The notes beneath the pieces are model-generated. The model worked only from the letters and a program-made list of their open reading frames with translations, had not been told where the DNA came from and made no database searches. From Cellulosimicrobium sp. ES-005 (lineage in GTDB: Bacteria > Actinomycetota > Actinomycetes > Actinomycetales > Cellulomonadaceae): a stretch of 64,000 nt of DNA. A program made the position numbers and the translations under genes. This document shows positions 51,540 through 62,753 of this stretch, piece after piece (within the stretch, counting starts at the first letter, position 1; every line of letters starts with the position of its first letter). Where the stretch lies: positions 930,001 to 994,000 of the forward strand of contig NZ_CP159290.1 in the NCBI RefSeq assembly GCF_040448685.1. The letters run 5' to 3'.

Positions 51540-53206
51540 GTGGACCCGACGTGAGCGAGACGCAGGGCGTGGAGGTGGAGATCGCTGCCGCGCTGACGCG
51601 TCGACTAGGGGGACGCGTCGCACGGGTCAGCCTGACCGAGACGGGACGGGGGATCGCGCAGCGGCTGGGGGCCGCGTGGTTCGACGCTGCGGTCCGCAGC
51701 CTCGCCCTGGCTCACCCCGGGGCTCCGCTCGAGCTCCTCGTCGTCTCGAGCGAGCACGAGCCCTTCCCCGCCCCGATCGACGTGGACCCAGCCGTCGCCG
51801 GCGGCCGCTTCGCCGAGGGCGACGCGGTCGGACGGGTCTCGGTCGAGGGTGAGCCCGGACGCCAGGACGCGGTCGGCCGTACTCTCGTGGTCCCGACGAC
51901 GACGCTCCTCGACGAGGCGGGCGAGTTCCACTTCCTCCAGCCCGACTCGCTCAAGCGTCGGGTCGTCGGTGGCGTGTACAAGAAGATCTACGAGAAGGCG
52001 CCGCTCCTTCTCGACGAGTGGCGTCAGGGGCGCAACACCCGTGTCGAGCACCGGCGTTCGGTCCTCCGCCCCCAGGTCGAGCACCTCTCCACCGCCGGCG
52101 GCTCCCCGCTGACGACGGGGGAGGAGCCGGTGGCGTGGATCGCGATGCACTGGTTCGAGTCCGGCGGGGCCGAGTCCTGGGCCGTGCAGTCCGCCGAGCT
52201 CGCCGCGGCCGCCGGCTACCGGGTCGTGGTGACCGCGGACGTGGCCGCTCCGCAGCGCCAGCTCGACAGGATGCTCGAGATCACCGACGACGTCTTCGTC
52301 GCGGCGAACGCCCTCGCCGAGGAGGACTGGGGCGCGTTCCTCACCGCCCTCGTCCGCACGTACCGGCCGACGCTGCTGCACGTGCACCATTCGCGCCGGG
52401 CGTACGCGTTCCTGCCCGAGCTCCGTCACGTGGCGCCGTCCGTGCAGGTGCTGGACAGCACCCACATCGTCGAGCACCGCACGGGTGGGTTCGTCCGTCA
52501 GAGCATCGAGCTCTCCGACCTGATCGACGAGCACCACGTGATCTCGCCGGAGCTCCGAGACCTCTATCTGCTCGACTCCGAGGTCGACCGGCGCAAGCTC
52601 GTCTACCGGCCCCTGACCTCCGGTGTCTCGCCCGTCCCCGCGGTACGACCCCGGTCGGGCGGCCCGCTGCGGATCGGGTACCTCGGGCGCCTGGCGCCGC
52701 AGAAGCGGCCGTTCCTCTACGTCGCGCTCGCCGCACGGCTGCACGCGAAGGCACCCGCCGACTTCTCGTTCGTCATGCAGGGCAGCGGAGTGCTCGGCGC
52801 CATGACGAGCGACCGCATCCGCAAGGAGGGTCTCGAGGGCGTCATCGAGCGGCGCCCCTGGGGGCCCGTCGGCGACTTCATGGACGACGTGGACGTGCTC
52901 GTGATCTCGAGCGACAACGAGGGACTGACGCTCACGTCCCTCGAGGCGGAGGAGCACGGCGTCCTCGTGCTGTCCGCGGACGTCGGGAGCCAGCGGACCG
53001 TCGTCGCCCCGATGCTCCTCGTCCCCCGCGCGCCCCGTGGCTTCCTCAGCGGTGCGACGCAGGCTCTCGTACGCCTGGCCGGAGACCCGGACGCCTACGA
53101 GCGCGCACGACGTGAGCAGACCCAGCTCATCCAGGCACTGCACGAGGTCGAGCCGGCCAGCGCGTTCCTCGCGCGACGGCTCGAGGAACTGAAGGAGAAG
53201 AACTGA
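51536..53206 (+). CDS. Glycosyltransferase family 4 with long N-terminal extension
   Basis: 556 aa. Residues 1-190 match no domain I recognise. The GT-B core starts at IAMHWFESGGAESWAVQ (near 203), with LHVHHSRRAYAFL and LDSTHIVEHRTGGF in the N-domain. The C-domain has IGYLGRLAPQKRPFLYV, SFVMQGSG and SSDNEGLTLTSLEAEEHGV, the donor-binding E-x-L-E-rich stretch. It lies between the exporter ATPase and the GlfT-like gene, overlapping both, so it very likely builds the exported polymer. Confidence 0.88.
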   Translation: MSGPDVSETQGVEVEIAAALTRRLGGRVARVSLTETGRGIAQRLGAAWFDAAVRSLALAHPGAPLELLVVSSEHEPFPAPIDVDPAVAGGRFAEGDAVGRVSVEGEPGRQDAVGRTLVVPTTTLLDEAGEFHFLQPDSLKRRVVGGVYKKIYEKAPLLLDEWRQGRNTRVEHRRSVLRPQVEHLSTAGGSPLTTGEEPVAWIAMHWFESGGAESWAVQSAELAAAAGYRVVVTADVAAPQRQLDRMLEITDDVFVAANALAEEDWGAFLTALVRTYRPTLLHVHHSRRAYAFLPELRHVAPSVQVLDSTHIVEHRTGGFVRQSIELSDLIDEHHVISPELRDLYLLDSEVDRRKLVYRPLTSGVSPVPAVRPRSGGPLRIGYLGRLAPQKRPFLYVALAARLHAKAPADFSFVMQGSGVLGAMTSDRIRKEGLEGVIERRPWGPVGDFMDDVDVLVISSDNEGLTLTSLEAEEHGVLVLSADVGSQRTVVAPMLLVPRAPRGFLSGATQALVRLAGDPDAYERARREQTQLIQALHEVEPASAFLARRLEELKEKN

Positions 53207-54102
53207 TGCGCGTCGCCGCTGTCGTCGTGACCTACAACCGTCGAGCGCTGCTCGAGCAGACGCTCGACGCGCTCGAGGCGCAGGACCGGCTGCCCGATCG
53301 CCTGGTGATCATCGACAACGCCTCGGACGACGGCACGGCCGAGTTCCTCTCGTCGCGCGAGTTCTCCGTCCCGGCCACCGTGCGCCGGCTCCCGGAGAAC
53401 ACCGGGGGCGCCGGGGGCTTCGCGACCGGGACCGAGCTCGCGTACGAGCTCGGGTACGACGCGATGTGGCTCATGGACGACGACACCGTCCCGCAGGTCG
53501 AGGCGCTCGGCGAGCTCGTCTCCGGGCTCGACCGCGCCACGGAGACGCTCGGGTACCTGCCGAGCTTCGCCTGCAGCATGGTCCTGTGGAAGGACGGCTC
53601 CCTCTGCGAGATGAACACCCCGGAGCCGACGTGGGACTTCGCGCGCCCGCTGGCCATGGGTGCCGACTTCACCCTGATGAAGTCGTGCTCGTTCGTCTCG
53701 GTCCTCATCACGCGAGAGGCCGTGCACGCGGTCGGCCTGCCGAGCGCGAACTTCTTCATCTGGTACGACGACGCGGAGTACACCCAGCGCCTGGCGAAGT
53801 ACCGCCCGGGGATCTTCCTCCCGTCGTCGAAGGTCAACCACCTCCTCCCGCAGAACCGCGGGGTCAACTTCGGCGACGTCAACGACGGCAACATCTGGAA
53901 GTTCGAGTACGGGGTCCGCAACCAGATCGCGTCCGCCCGTGCCTTCCGCAGCCCGACGCTCGCGGCGTCGCTCGTCGAGAACATGACGAAGCAGCTCACC
54001 CGGTCGAGCGTGCCGTGGCGGCTGCGCCTGCGGCTGGTCAAGGCGGCCGCGAAGGGCGTGGTGTTCCGTCCCGAGATCGAGAAGCCGAGAACGACGCGAT
54101 GA
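53206..54102 (+). CDS. Glycosyltransferase family 2, galactofuranosyltransferase-like
   Basis: 298 aa. AAVVVTYNRRALLEQTL, IDNASDDGT, NTGGAGGFATG and WLMDDDTVP form the GT-A core. FIWYDDAEYTQRL with the second Asp pair is the acceptor-side motif of GlfT-like enzymes. It is a paralogue of the gene at 44782. It lies four genes after glf in the same overlapping operon, which makes UDP-Galf the most likely donor. ATG 53206 shares one base with the upstream stop. Confidence 0.9.
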   Translation: MRVAAVVVTYNRRALLEQTLDALEAQDRLPDRLVIIDNASDDGTAEFLSSREFSVPATVRRLPENTGGAGGFATGTELAYELGYDAMWLMDDDTVPQVEALGELVSGLDRATETLGYLPSFACSMVLWKDGSLCEMNTPEPTWDFARPLAMGADFTLMKSCSFVSVLITREAVHAVGLPSANFFIWYDDAEYTQRLAKYRPGIFLPSSKVNHLLPQNRGVNFGDVNDGNIWKFEYGVRNQIASARAFRSPTLAASLVENMTKQLTRSSVPWRLRLRLVKAAAKGVVFRPEIEKPRTTR

Positions 54103-55349
54103 CGAACGGCGCGGCGGCGTCCGCCTCTCCGGGGGCGGACGTCCCGACGACGGAGATCGGGCACGTCCGTGCCCTCACCGGCGTGCGGATCGTCGCGGCG
54201 GTCTGGGTCGTCGTCTTCCACATCCGGGGAAACCTCTACAGCGAGTTCCCCGGGACGGAGTCCTGGGCGGGGCCGCTGCTGTCGCACGGCGAGCTCGGCG
54301 TCGACCTGTTCTTCACGCTCAGCGGGTTCGTGCTGGCGCTCAACTACTCGGCCCGGATGGGTCGCTCGATGCAGCGGGTGTCGACGGCGCGGTTCTACTG
54401 GGCGCGGATCGCCCGCGTGTGGCCGGTGTTCTTCGTGACGCTCCTGGCGGCGGGTCTCTGGCACGGGCTGATCATGCGTGTCAGCACCGACCCGGTCCCG
54501 CCCCGGGACTTCACGGTGCCGAGCTTCCTGCGCCAGAGCTTCCTCGTCGCGCTCTGGACGGAGGGCGACACCGACCGCCTGATGTGGAACGGCCCGGCCT
54601 GGTCCGTCTCCGCCGAGGCCTTCGCCTACGCGCTCTTCCCGATCATGGCGCTCCTGTTCCTCCGGCTCGGTCGCTCGCTCCGGGCGACCAGCCTCTTCGT
54701 GCTCGCGTTCGTCGCACTCGTCCCGTTGCTGGTCTTCGTCGTCGCGTACGGCACCATGTACTACCCCTGGGCCTGGATGCTCCGCATCCTGTGCTGCTTC
54801 GTCGCGGGCGCCCTGGTCTACGAGGGCGTGCGACAGCTTCGGCTCACCACCCGCTCGCGCGCCGTCGCGAGCCACGCCGCGCTCGGCGTGATCCTGCTGA
54901 TCCTGGCCTGGCTGTACGGGGTCGACGCTGTCGGCCACCCGGAGCTCGCGCCGCTCGTGACGCCGCTGTTCGTCCTTCTCGTCGGTCTCCTGGCGATCGG
55001 CGACCGGCACGTCGTCACGCTCCTCGGCACCCGCTGGTTCGTGATCGGCGGGGCAGCCTCGTACAGCGTCTACATGGTGCACATGCTCCTCATCGAGCCG
55101 GTGTGGTGGGCACAGGGCCGGTTCGCGTGGATGGCGCCCGGGACGCTCGGGTCGAAGATCGCGTTCGTGCTGCTGCCGTTCGCCGCGCTCGCCGTGGGCT
55201 ACGCGCTCTGGCGCTGGTTCGAGGAGCCTGCGCGGCTGGCGATCAAGCGCATGTCGTCGTCCGGGAGGACGCCGCCGCCGGGCCAGGTCGAGCGACCACG
55301 CCCGTCCGTCGGCGTACCCACGACGGCGCCCGAGGAGCGGGTCGGATGA
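54099..55349 (+). CDS. Acyltransferase 3 family membrane protein
   Basis: 416 aa, about ten helices. Helix 1 has ALTGVRIVAAVWVVVFHIRG with the conserved His, then LGVDLFFTLSGFVLALNY and FYWARIARVWPVF, closer to OafA/YrhL than the copies at 33759 and 39742. There is no SGNH domain. The C-terminal 35 residues are polar. It is in the glf operon, coupled to both neighbours by ATGA overlaps, and probably acylates the Galf-containing polymer or its lipid-linked precursor. Confidence 0.92.
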   Translation: MTNGAAASASPGADVPTTEIGHVRALTGVRIVAAVWVVVFHIRGNLYSEFPGTESWAGPLLSHGELGVDLFFTLSGFVLALNYSARMGRSMQRVSTARFYWARIARVWPVFFVTLLAAGLWHGLIMRVSTDPVPPRDFTVPSFLRQSFLVALWTEGDTDRLMWNGPAWSVSAEAFAYALFPIMALLFLRLGRSLRATSLFVLAFVALVPLLVFVVAYGTMYYPWAWMLRILCCFVAGALVYEGVRQLRLTTRSRAVASHAALGVILLILAWLYGVDAVGHPELAPLVTPLFVLLVGLLAIGDRHVVTLLGTRWFVIGGAASYSVYMVHMLLIEPVWWAQGRFAWMAPGTLGSKIAFVLLPFAALAVGYALWRWFEEPARLAIKRMSSSGRTPPPGQVERPRPSVGVPTTAPEERVG

Positions 55350-57568
55350 GCGCCGGGACCGAGACACCGCGGACGACGTCCGCCGCTGGTACCGGCGCGG
55401 CCGCCGCCTCACCGCGGGCAGGGCGGGCCGTCGAGGTCGCGTGGGCGGCCTCGGGGGCGCTCGTCGTGATGCTGCTCGCCCTGGTCCCGCTCGTGCGAGC
55501 GCCTCGTTACTACTTCAACGACGACACGCAGATCGGCGCGTACGGGATCTGGTTCCGCATCGGCGAGCTCTTGCGCGAGGGCGGGTTCTCGTTCCTCGAG
55601 ACGGACACCTGGGCGGCCGGGAACTACTTCGTCGAGGGGCAGTGGGGGCTGCTGAACCCCGTCGTGCTCCTGATCGGTCTTCTGGCGTCCTACGCTCCGG
55701 ACGCCGTCGTGTTCTCGACCGCGGTGAAGGCGGTCGTGATGGGCGTCGCAGCCGTCGGTGCGTACGGCCTGGTCCGCGACTTCGGGGGGCACCGCCACTG
55801 GGCGCTCCTCGCGGGCATCGGCTTCCCGCTGGCGGGGTTCACCTTCTACATGGACGCGACCACCTGGGTGACGGGACTGTTCACCTCGGCGGGCATCCCG
55901 TGGTTCTGGTGGATGGCGCGCCGCGCGGCCCGCGGTCGCAACCCGGTCGGGATGCTCGTCGCCGGGTATCTCGTCGTGACGGTCGGCTACGTCCACGGCA
56001 CGATCGCGCTGGTCTTCGTCATCTGTGCCGTGCTGGTCGACGCGATGATCGCGGGCCAGCGGCGGGGCGCTCTCGTCGTCCTCGGCGCGAGCGTCCTGCT
56101 CGGGCTCGTCGCCGTGGCGGTCTACCTCCCCGGCGTCCTCTCCGCCGACGTCACGGTGCGCCAGGGAAGCTCGATCCTCAACGACGGCTTCCTCGTCGCC
56201 GACCTCAACGGACTTCTTGCCTCCGCGATCTCGACGGCGAGACCGGAGGTCTCGGCCTGGTGGGGCGCGTTCGCCGTCGTCCCGATGCTCTACATCTCCT
56301 GGGCGCTCCCGCTCGTCGCGTTCGTCGACGTCCGCAAGATCGTCCGCGACGCTCGGGACCTCGTGGGGATCGGGCTGTTCCTCCTCGTCATGGTCCTGTG
56401 GGTCGTCGGGCCGAGCTATGCCGGCCCGCTCCGCATCCCGGTGCGGATGATGCCGTACGTCTCGCTCGCGGCGCTCGTCCTGCTCGCGGTCGTGCTCAGC
56501 CGCGCGCTCGTCGCGCGCGTGACCCTCGCGCGGGGCGCGGTCTTCGTCGCCCTCGTCCTGATCGGCGCCTACCTGGCGTTCGTCCAGGTGCCCGGGTGGG
56601 GCAGGCCGCTCGCCGTCGCGGTGGCCGTCCTGCTCGTGGTCGGCGCGACGTACTTCGTCCTCCTCCGGACCACCTCCGGGCGGCGCGCACTGCCGCTCGC
56701 GCTCGTGGCAGTCCTGGCGACCTCGGCGAACGTCGTGGTGCAGCACCGCTACCAGCCGGACCCACCGCTCGCCGACTTCGGCATGCCGTCGGCCGTGGCC
56801 GACTACCAGCGCCAGCTCGAGGGGGTCGAGGAGAACGTGTTCGTCGTGGGCGCCCCGACGCAGGCCCCGGGCCCGGAGGTCTGGGAGGAGACGCTGCTCG
56901 CGAACACCTGGTACCTCAATCCGGCTCCGGTGCAGAACGTCTACACGCCCGTGGGGTTCGCGGCGTACTCGGAGACCCTGTGCGTGAGCAACCGGGGGGA
57001 GTCGTGCGCCGGCTCGCTCGACGCGCTGTTCGCGGAGGTGGAGGGGACGTCGTCCCCGCTCGTCGACCTCATGGGGATCGGCAACGTCCAGCTCGTCCTG
57101 TCGGCGTTCCCGGACGGTGTTCCCACGCCGCCCGCGGGCTGGCACGTCGCGACGACCGGGCACTCGACCGAGCTGTGGACCCGGGACGTCGCGGTGCCCG
57201 GACCCGGCCACGTGACCTACGCCTCCGACGGGGTCGAGGTGGTGGAGGAGTCGGTGAGCGACGACGTGACGACGCTCCGCGTGACGGACGTGCCCGAGTC
57301 CGGCGGGACGATCGTCCTCAGCCGGATGGCCTGGCCCGGGTACCGCGTCGCCGGCGGTGAGCTGGCGGCACCGACGGGAGACTTCCTCCTCACGGTCGAG
57401 CTCGACGGCGACAGCGTCGGCGAGACGGTCGAGGTGTCGTTCCGGCCGCCGGGGTGGACGCTGGAGCTCGGTGGCCTGGTCGTGGCGCTGCTGGGCGCGG
57501 TGGGGCTCTGCGCGTTCCAGGGGTTCCGGAGCCGACGGAGCACGACCCCCGCCGGCACCGAGGTGTGA
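55346..57568 (+). CDS. Large polytopic membrane protein, YfhO/GT-C-like
   Basis: 740 aa. About 12 helices extend to residue 460, followed by an extracytoplasmic region with predicted beta-strands (about 470-705) and one last helix (GLVVALLGAVGLCAF). The first loop has YYFNDDTQIGAYGIW, an Asp pair placed like the catalytic acid of GT-C transferases, and YMDATTWVTGLF follows later. I see similarity in layout to YfhO, which uses polyprenyl-linked sugars to modify teichoic acids outside the cell. Function is not proven. It ends the glf operon, ten bases from a convergent gene. Confidence 0.78.
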   Translation: MSAGTETPRTTSAAGTGAAAASPRAGRAVEVAWAASGALVVMLLALVPLVRAPRYYFNDDTQIGAYGIWFRIGELLREGGFSFLETDTWAAGNYFVEGQWGLLNPVVLLIGLLASYAPDAVVFSTAVKAVVMGVAAVGAYGLVRDFGGHRHWALLAGIGFPLAGFTFYMDATTWVTGLFTSAGIPWFWWMARRAARGRNPVGMLVAGYLVVTVGYVHGTIALVFVICAVLVDAMIAGQRRGALVVLGASVLLGLVAVAVYLPGVLSADVTVRQGSSILNDGFLVADLNGLLASAISTARPEVSAWWGAFAVVPMLYISWALPLVAFVDVRKIVRDARDLVGIGLFLLVMVLWVVGPSYAGPLRIPVRMMPYVSLAALVLLAVVLSRALVARVTLARGAVFVALVLIGAYLAFVQVPGWGRPLAVAVAVLLVVGATYFVLLRTTSGRRALPLALVAVLATSANVVVQHRYQPDPPLADFGMPSAVADYQRQLEGVEENVFVVGAPTQAPGPEVWEETLLANTWYLNPAPVQNVYTPVGFAAYSETLCVSNRGESCAGSLDALFAEVEGTSSPLVDLMGIGNVQLVLSAFPDGVPTPPAGWHVATTGHSTELWTRDVAVPGPGHVTYASDGVEVVEESVSDDVTTLRVTDVPESGGTIVLSRMAWPGYRVAGGELAAPTGDFLLTVELDGDSVGETVEVSFRPPGWTLELGGLVVALLGAVGLCAFQGFRSRRSTTPAGTEV

Positions 57569-57578
57569 GCGCGGCGGG

Positions 57579-58418
57579 TCAGTCTCGAGGGCGCATCCGG
57601 CGCCCGAGGACGACGTACGCCGCCCGGCGCTGCAGAGCGACGACCTTCGCCAGACGGTCACCGCGGCGCACGTCCTGCTCGGTGATCGTGGCGGGCGCCA
57701 GCTCACGCGCCAGGCGGTGGAACTCCGCGGCCTCCTCCGCCTGCTGCCGCATCAGGCGGACGGACCACTGGCTCGCGCTGACGCGGAACGACGCGAGGGA
57801 CTCGCGCAGTGCGACGACCCGTCCCTGGACCATGACGTGGGCGTACGAGCCGGCGTCGATGTAGTACCGCAGGTCCTGCCACCACCCCGCGCGTCGCAGG
57901 GCGTCGGTGCGCATGAGCACGCACGCGGGCTCGCCGAAGAGGTTCGTGCCGGAGCGCACGGTGGCCCGCAGCGCCTCGGCGCCGTCCACGACGCCGTCGA
58001 GGTCGCCCAGGCCCCGCGCACGGACGAAGACGTCTCCGCGCGCGTCGACGAGGTCTCGCTGCGACGCCACGAGCACGGCCTCCGGACCTGCCGCGTCGAT
58101 CGCCGCGACCTGGCGGGCGAGCATGGTGGGGTGCACGAGGTCGTCCCCGCAGACGAGCTTGATGAGCTCACCCCGGGCGAGCTCGCTCACCCGGTTCCAG
58201 TTCCTCCGGGCTCCGCCGCCCGCGTCCGTCTGCACGAGCCGCACCCGGGGGTCTTCCGCGAACGCCTGGAGCTGCTCCCACGTGTCGTCGGTGGACGAGT
58301 GGTCCGCCACGACGAGCTCGAAGTCGTCGAAGGTCTGGTCCAGCACGGAGCGCATCGTCGCGGCGATGTAGTCGCCGTTGTTGTACGCGGGCACGACGAC
58401 CGAGACGCGAGGGCTCAC
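57579..58418 (-). CDS. Glycosyltransferase family 2
   Basis: 279 aa. RVSVVVPAYNNGDYIAATM, VADHSSTDDTWEQL and KLVCGDDLVHPTML (GDD as the metal site) form the GT-A core. GEPACVLMRTDALRRAGWW and a helical C-terminus follow. The GTG start has AAAGGA upstream and overlaps the GtrA stop (GTGA), so a GtrA/GT2 pair is transcribed leftward from the palindromic promoter near 59050. Confidence 0.9.
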   Translation of the reverse strand: MSPRVSVVVPAYNNGDYIAATMRSVLDQTFDDFELVVADHSSTDDTWEQLQAFAEDPRVRLVQTDAGGGARRNWNRVSELARGELIKLVCGDDLVHPTMLARQVAAIDAAGPEAVLVASQRDLVDARGDVFVRARGLGDLDGVVDGAEALRATVRSGTNLFGEPACVLMRTDALRRAGWWQDLRYYIDAGSYAHVMVQGRVVALRESLASFRVSASQWSVRLMRQQAEEAAEFHRLARELAPATITEQDVRRGDRLAKVVALQRRAAYVVLGRRMRPRD

Positions 58419-58981
58419 GTGGGGGCGTCCTTTCTGCTGTGGCTGTCGGCGGCACCGGTGTCGGCGACGTCGGGGGGCGTGGCCGCCGGCTTCTTGCGTC
58501 GGAACGAGAAGCCCTTGTGGCCGAAGTAGCTGATGAGCGCGGTGACGCAGGTGATGAGGAGCTGGGCGGGGATCGGCGCGAGCCCGAAGAGCTCGACGAC
58601 GAACGGCAGGGCGACGAGGTTGACCCCGAGCGCGCTGAGGTTCACCACCTCGAAGCGAGCCAGGTCGAGCCAGACGTGCCCCGTCACCCGGAAGACGAAC
58701 TTGCGGTAGAGCACGAACGCGCAGAGCACGGCCGCGACGTGCGCGCAGACGAGGCTCGCCATGTAGCCGAACCGGCCGAGCTGGTCGCGCAGGAGCATCT
58801 CGAAGACGACGAACCACGCGGTGCCGATGACGGTGTTGAGGCCGCCCACGATGAGGAACGCGACCCGCTGGTCCTTGACGAGGGTGAAGAGGGGGCCGAG
58901 CGACCCGTGCATCCCTGCGGGAGGGGCCGGGGTCGGCGATCCGGGGGCGTCCGTCGTCGGGGGCTCCGGGTCCATGACCAT
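58415..58981 (-). CDS. GtrA family membrane protein, paired with GT2
   Basis: 188 aa from ATG 58981, with four helices. VAFLIVGGLNTVIGTAWFVVF in helix 1, AFVLYRKFVFRV after helix 2, and FGHKGFSFRRKK at the end are GtrA features. A TTG at 59047 would lengthen the N-terminus by 22 residues but lies only two bases after the minus-strand -10 box, upstream of the likely transcript start. The first 30 residues are Pro-rich and cytoplasmic. Confidence 0.88.
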   Translation of the reverse strand: MVMDPEPPTTDAPGSPTPAPPAGMHGSLGPLFTLVKDQRVAFLIVGGLNTVIGTAWFVVFEMLLRDQLGRFGYMASLVCAHVAAVLCAFVLYRKFVFRVTGHVWLDLARFEVVNLSALGVNLVALPFVVELFGLAPIPAQLLITCVTALISYFGHKGFSFRRKKPAATPPDVADTGAADSHSRKDAPT

Positions 58982-59048
58982 CGGGCGGGGTACCTCTTCT
59001 CGGAGCTCGTGGGCGCACCCGAGGGCGGACGGGCTGCGACGACCCAAC

Positions 59049-59058
59049 GACTATAGTC
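59049..59058. promoter_or_regulatory. Palindromic bidirectional -10 element (GACTATAGTC)
   Basis: A perfect 10-base palindrome gives TATAGT on both strands: plus 59052-59057, seven bases before GTG 59065 (leaderless), and minus 59055-59050 toward the GtrA gene with a leader of about 60 bases. One A/T-rich core may serve two divergent promoters. Confidence 0.55.
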
Positions 59059-59064
59059 TCCAGC

Positions 59065-62086
<3,022 letters not shown>

Positions 62087-62113
62087 GACGGCAGCTCGCG
62101 GTCGGCGGGCGCC

Positions 62114-62131
62114 CGGGCGCTCAGGCGCCCG
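62114..62131. terminator. Bidirectional hairpin between rmlB and rmlC
   Basis: Perfect 7-bp stem (62114-62120 with 62125-62131) and a 4-base loop, lying across the rmlC stop codon and 28 bases after the rmlB stop. It could stop transcription from both sides. Confidence 0.45.
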
Positions 62132-62753
62132 TGCCCCGTCGGTCGGCGAGGAAGGACCGCACGGCTTCCCAGGTGGGCAGCAGACCCTGCGCGTGCGCCT
62201 CCTCGAACGTCGGGGCCTGGGAGTCCTTGTCCGAGAGCCGCGGGGTGAGCGCACGGCCACGGCGGTCCGTCGTCGGCCACTCGATCGCGAGACCCGGGTC
62301 CAACGGGTGGATCCCGTGCTCTCTGCCCGGCGCGTAGGGTGCCGAGCAGAGGTAGGCGACGGTCGAGCCGTCCTCGAGCGAGCAGAACGCGTGCCCGAGG
62401 CCCTCGCTCAGGTAGACGGCGCGGCGGTCGACGTCGTCGAGCAGCACCGAGTCCCAGCGGCCGAAGGTCGGCGAGCCGACGCGGATGTCCACCACGACGT
62501 CCAGCACCGCGCCGCTCACGCAGGTCACGTACTTGGCCTGGCTCGGCGGGACGTCGGCGAAGTGCACCCCCCGGACGACCCCGGCGGCGGAGACCGACAG
62601 GTTCGCCTGCCGGAGGTCGAGGTCGTGTCCGACCGTCGCAGCGAACTCGCTGCCCTGGAACCACTCGAGGAACACGCCTCGGTCGTCGCCGAACTGGCGC
62701 GGCGTGAGCTCCCATGCGCCGGGGATGTCGAGCTCTCGGATCTTCACGGTCAT
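62121..62753 (-). CDS. rfbC: dTDP-4-dehydrorhamnose 3,5-epimerase family protein
   Basis: RmlC, 210 aa, cupin fold. It converts the keto sugar made by RmlB into dTDP-4-keto-L-rhamnose. FGDDRGVFLEWF, His64 in RGVHF, KYVTCVSGAVLDVVVD, YLSEGLGHAF, and Tyr140 in the SAPYAP loop followed by HPLDPGLAIEWP are the expected residues. Some family members are 3- or 5-epimerases for other sugars, so rhamnose is likely but not certain. The ATG overlaps the stop of the DUF2142 gene, placing it in a leftward operon coming from beyond the window. Confidence 0.93.
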   Translation of the reverse strand: MTVKIRELDIPGAWELTPRQFGDDRGVFLEWFQGSEFAATVGHDLDLRQANLSVSAAGVVRGVHFADVPPSQAKYVTCVSGAVLDVVVDIRVGSPTFGRWDSVLLDDVDRRAVYLSEGLGHAFCSLEDGSTVAYLCSAPYAPGREHGIHPLDPGLAIEWPTTDRRGRALTPRLSDKDSQAPTFEEAHAQGLLPTWEAVRSFLADRRGTGA

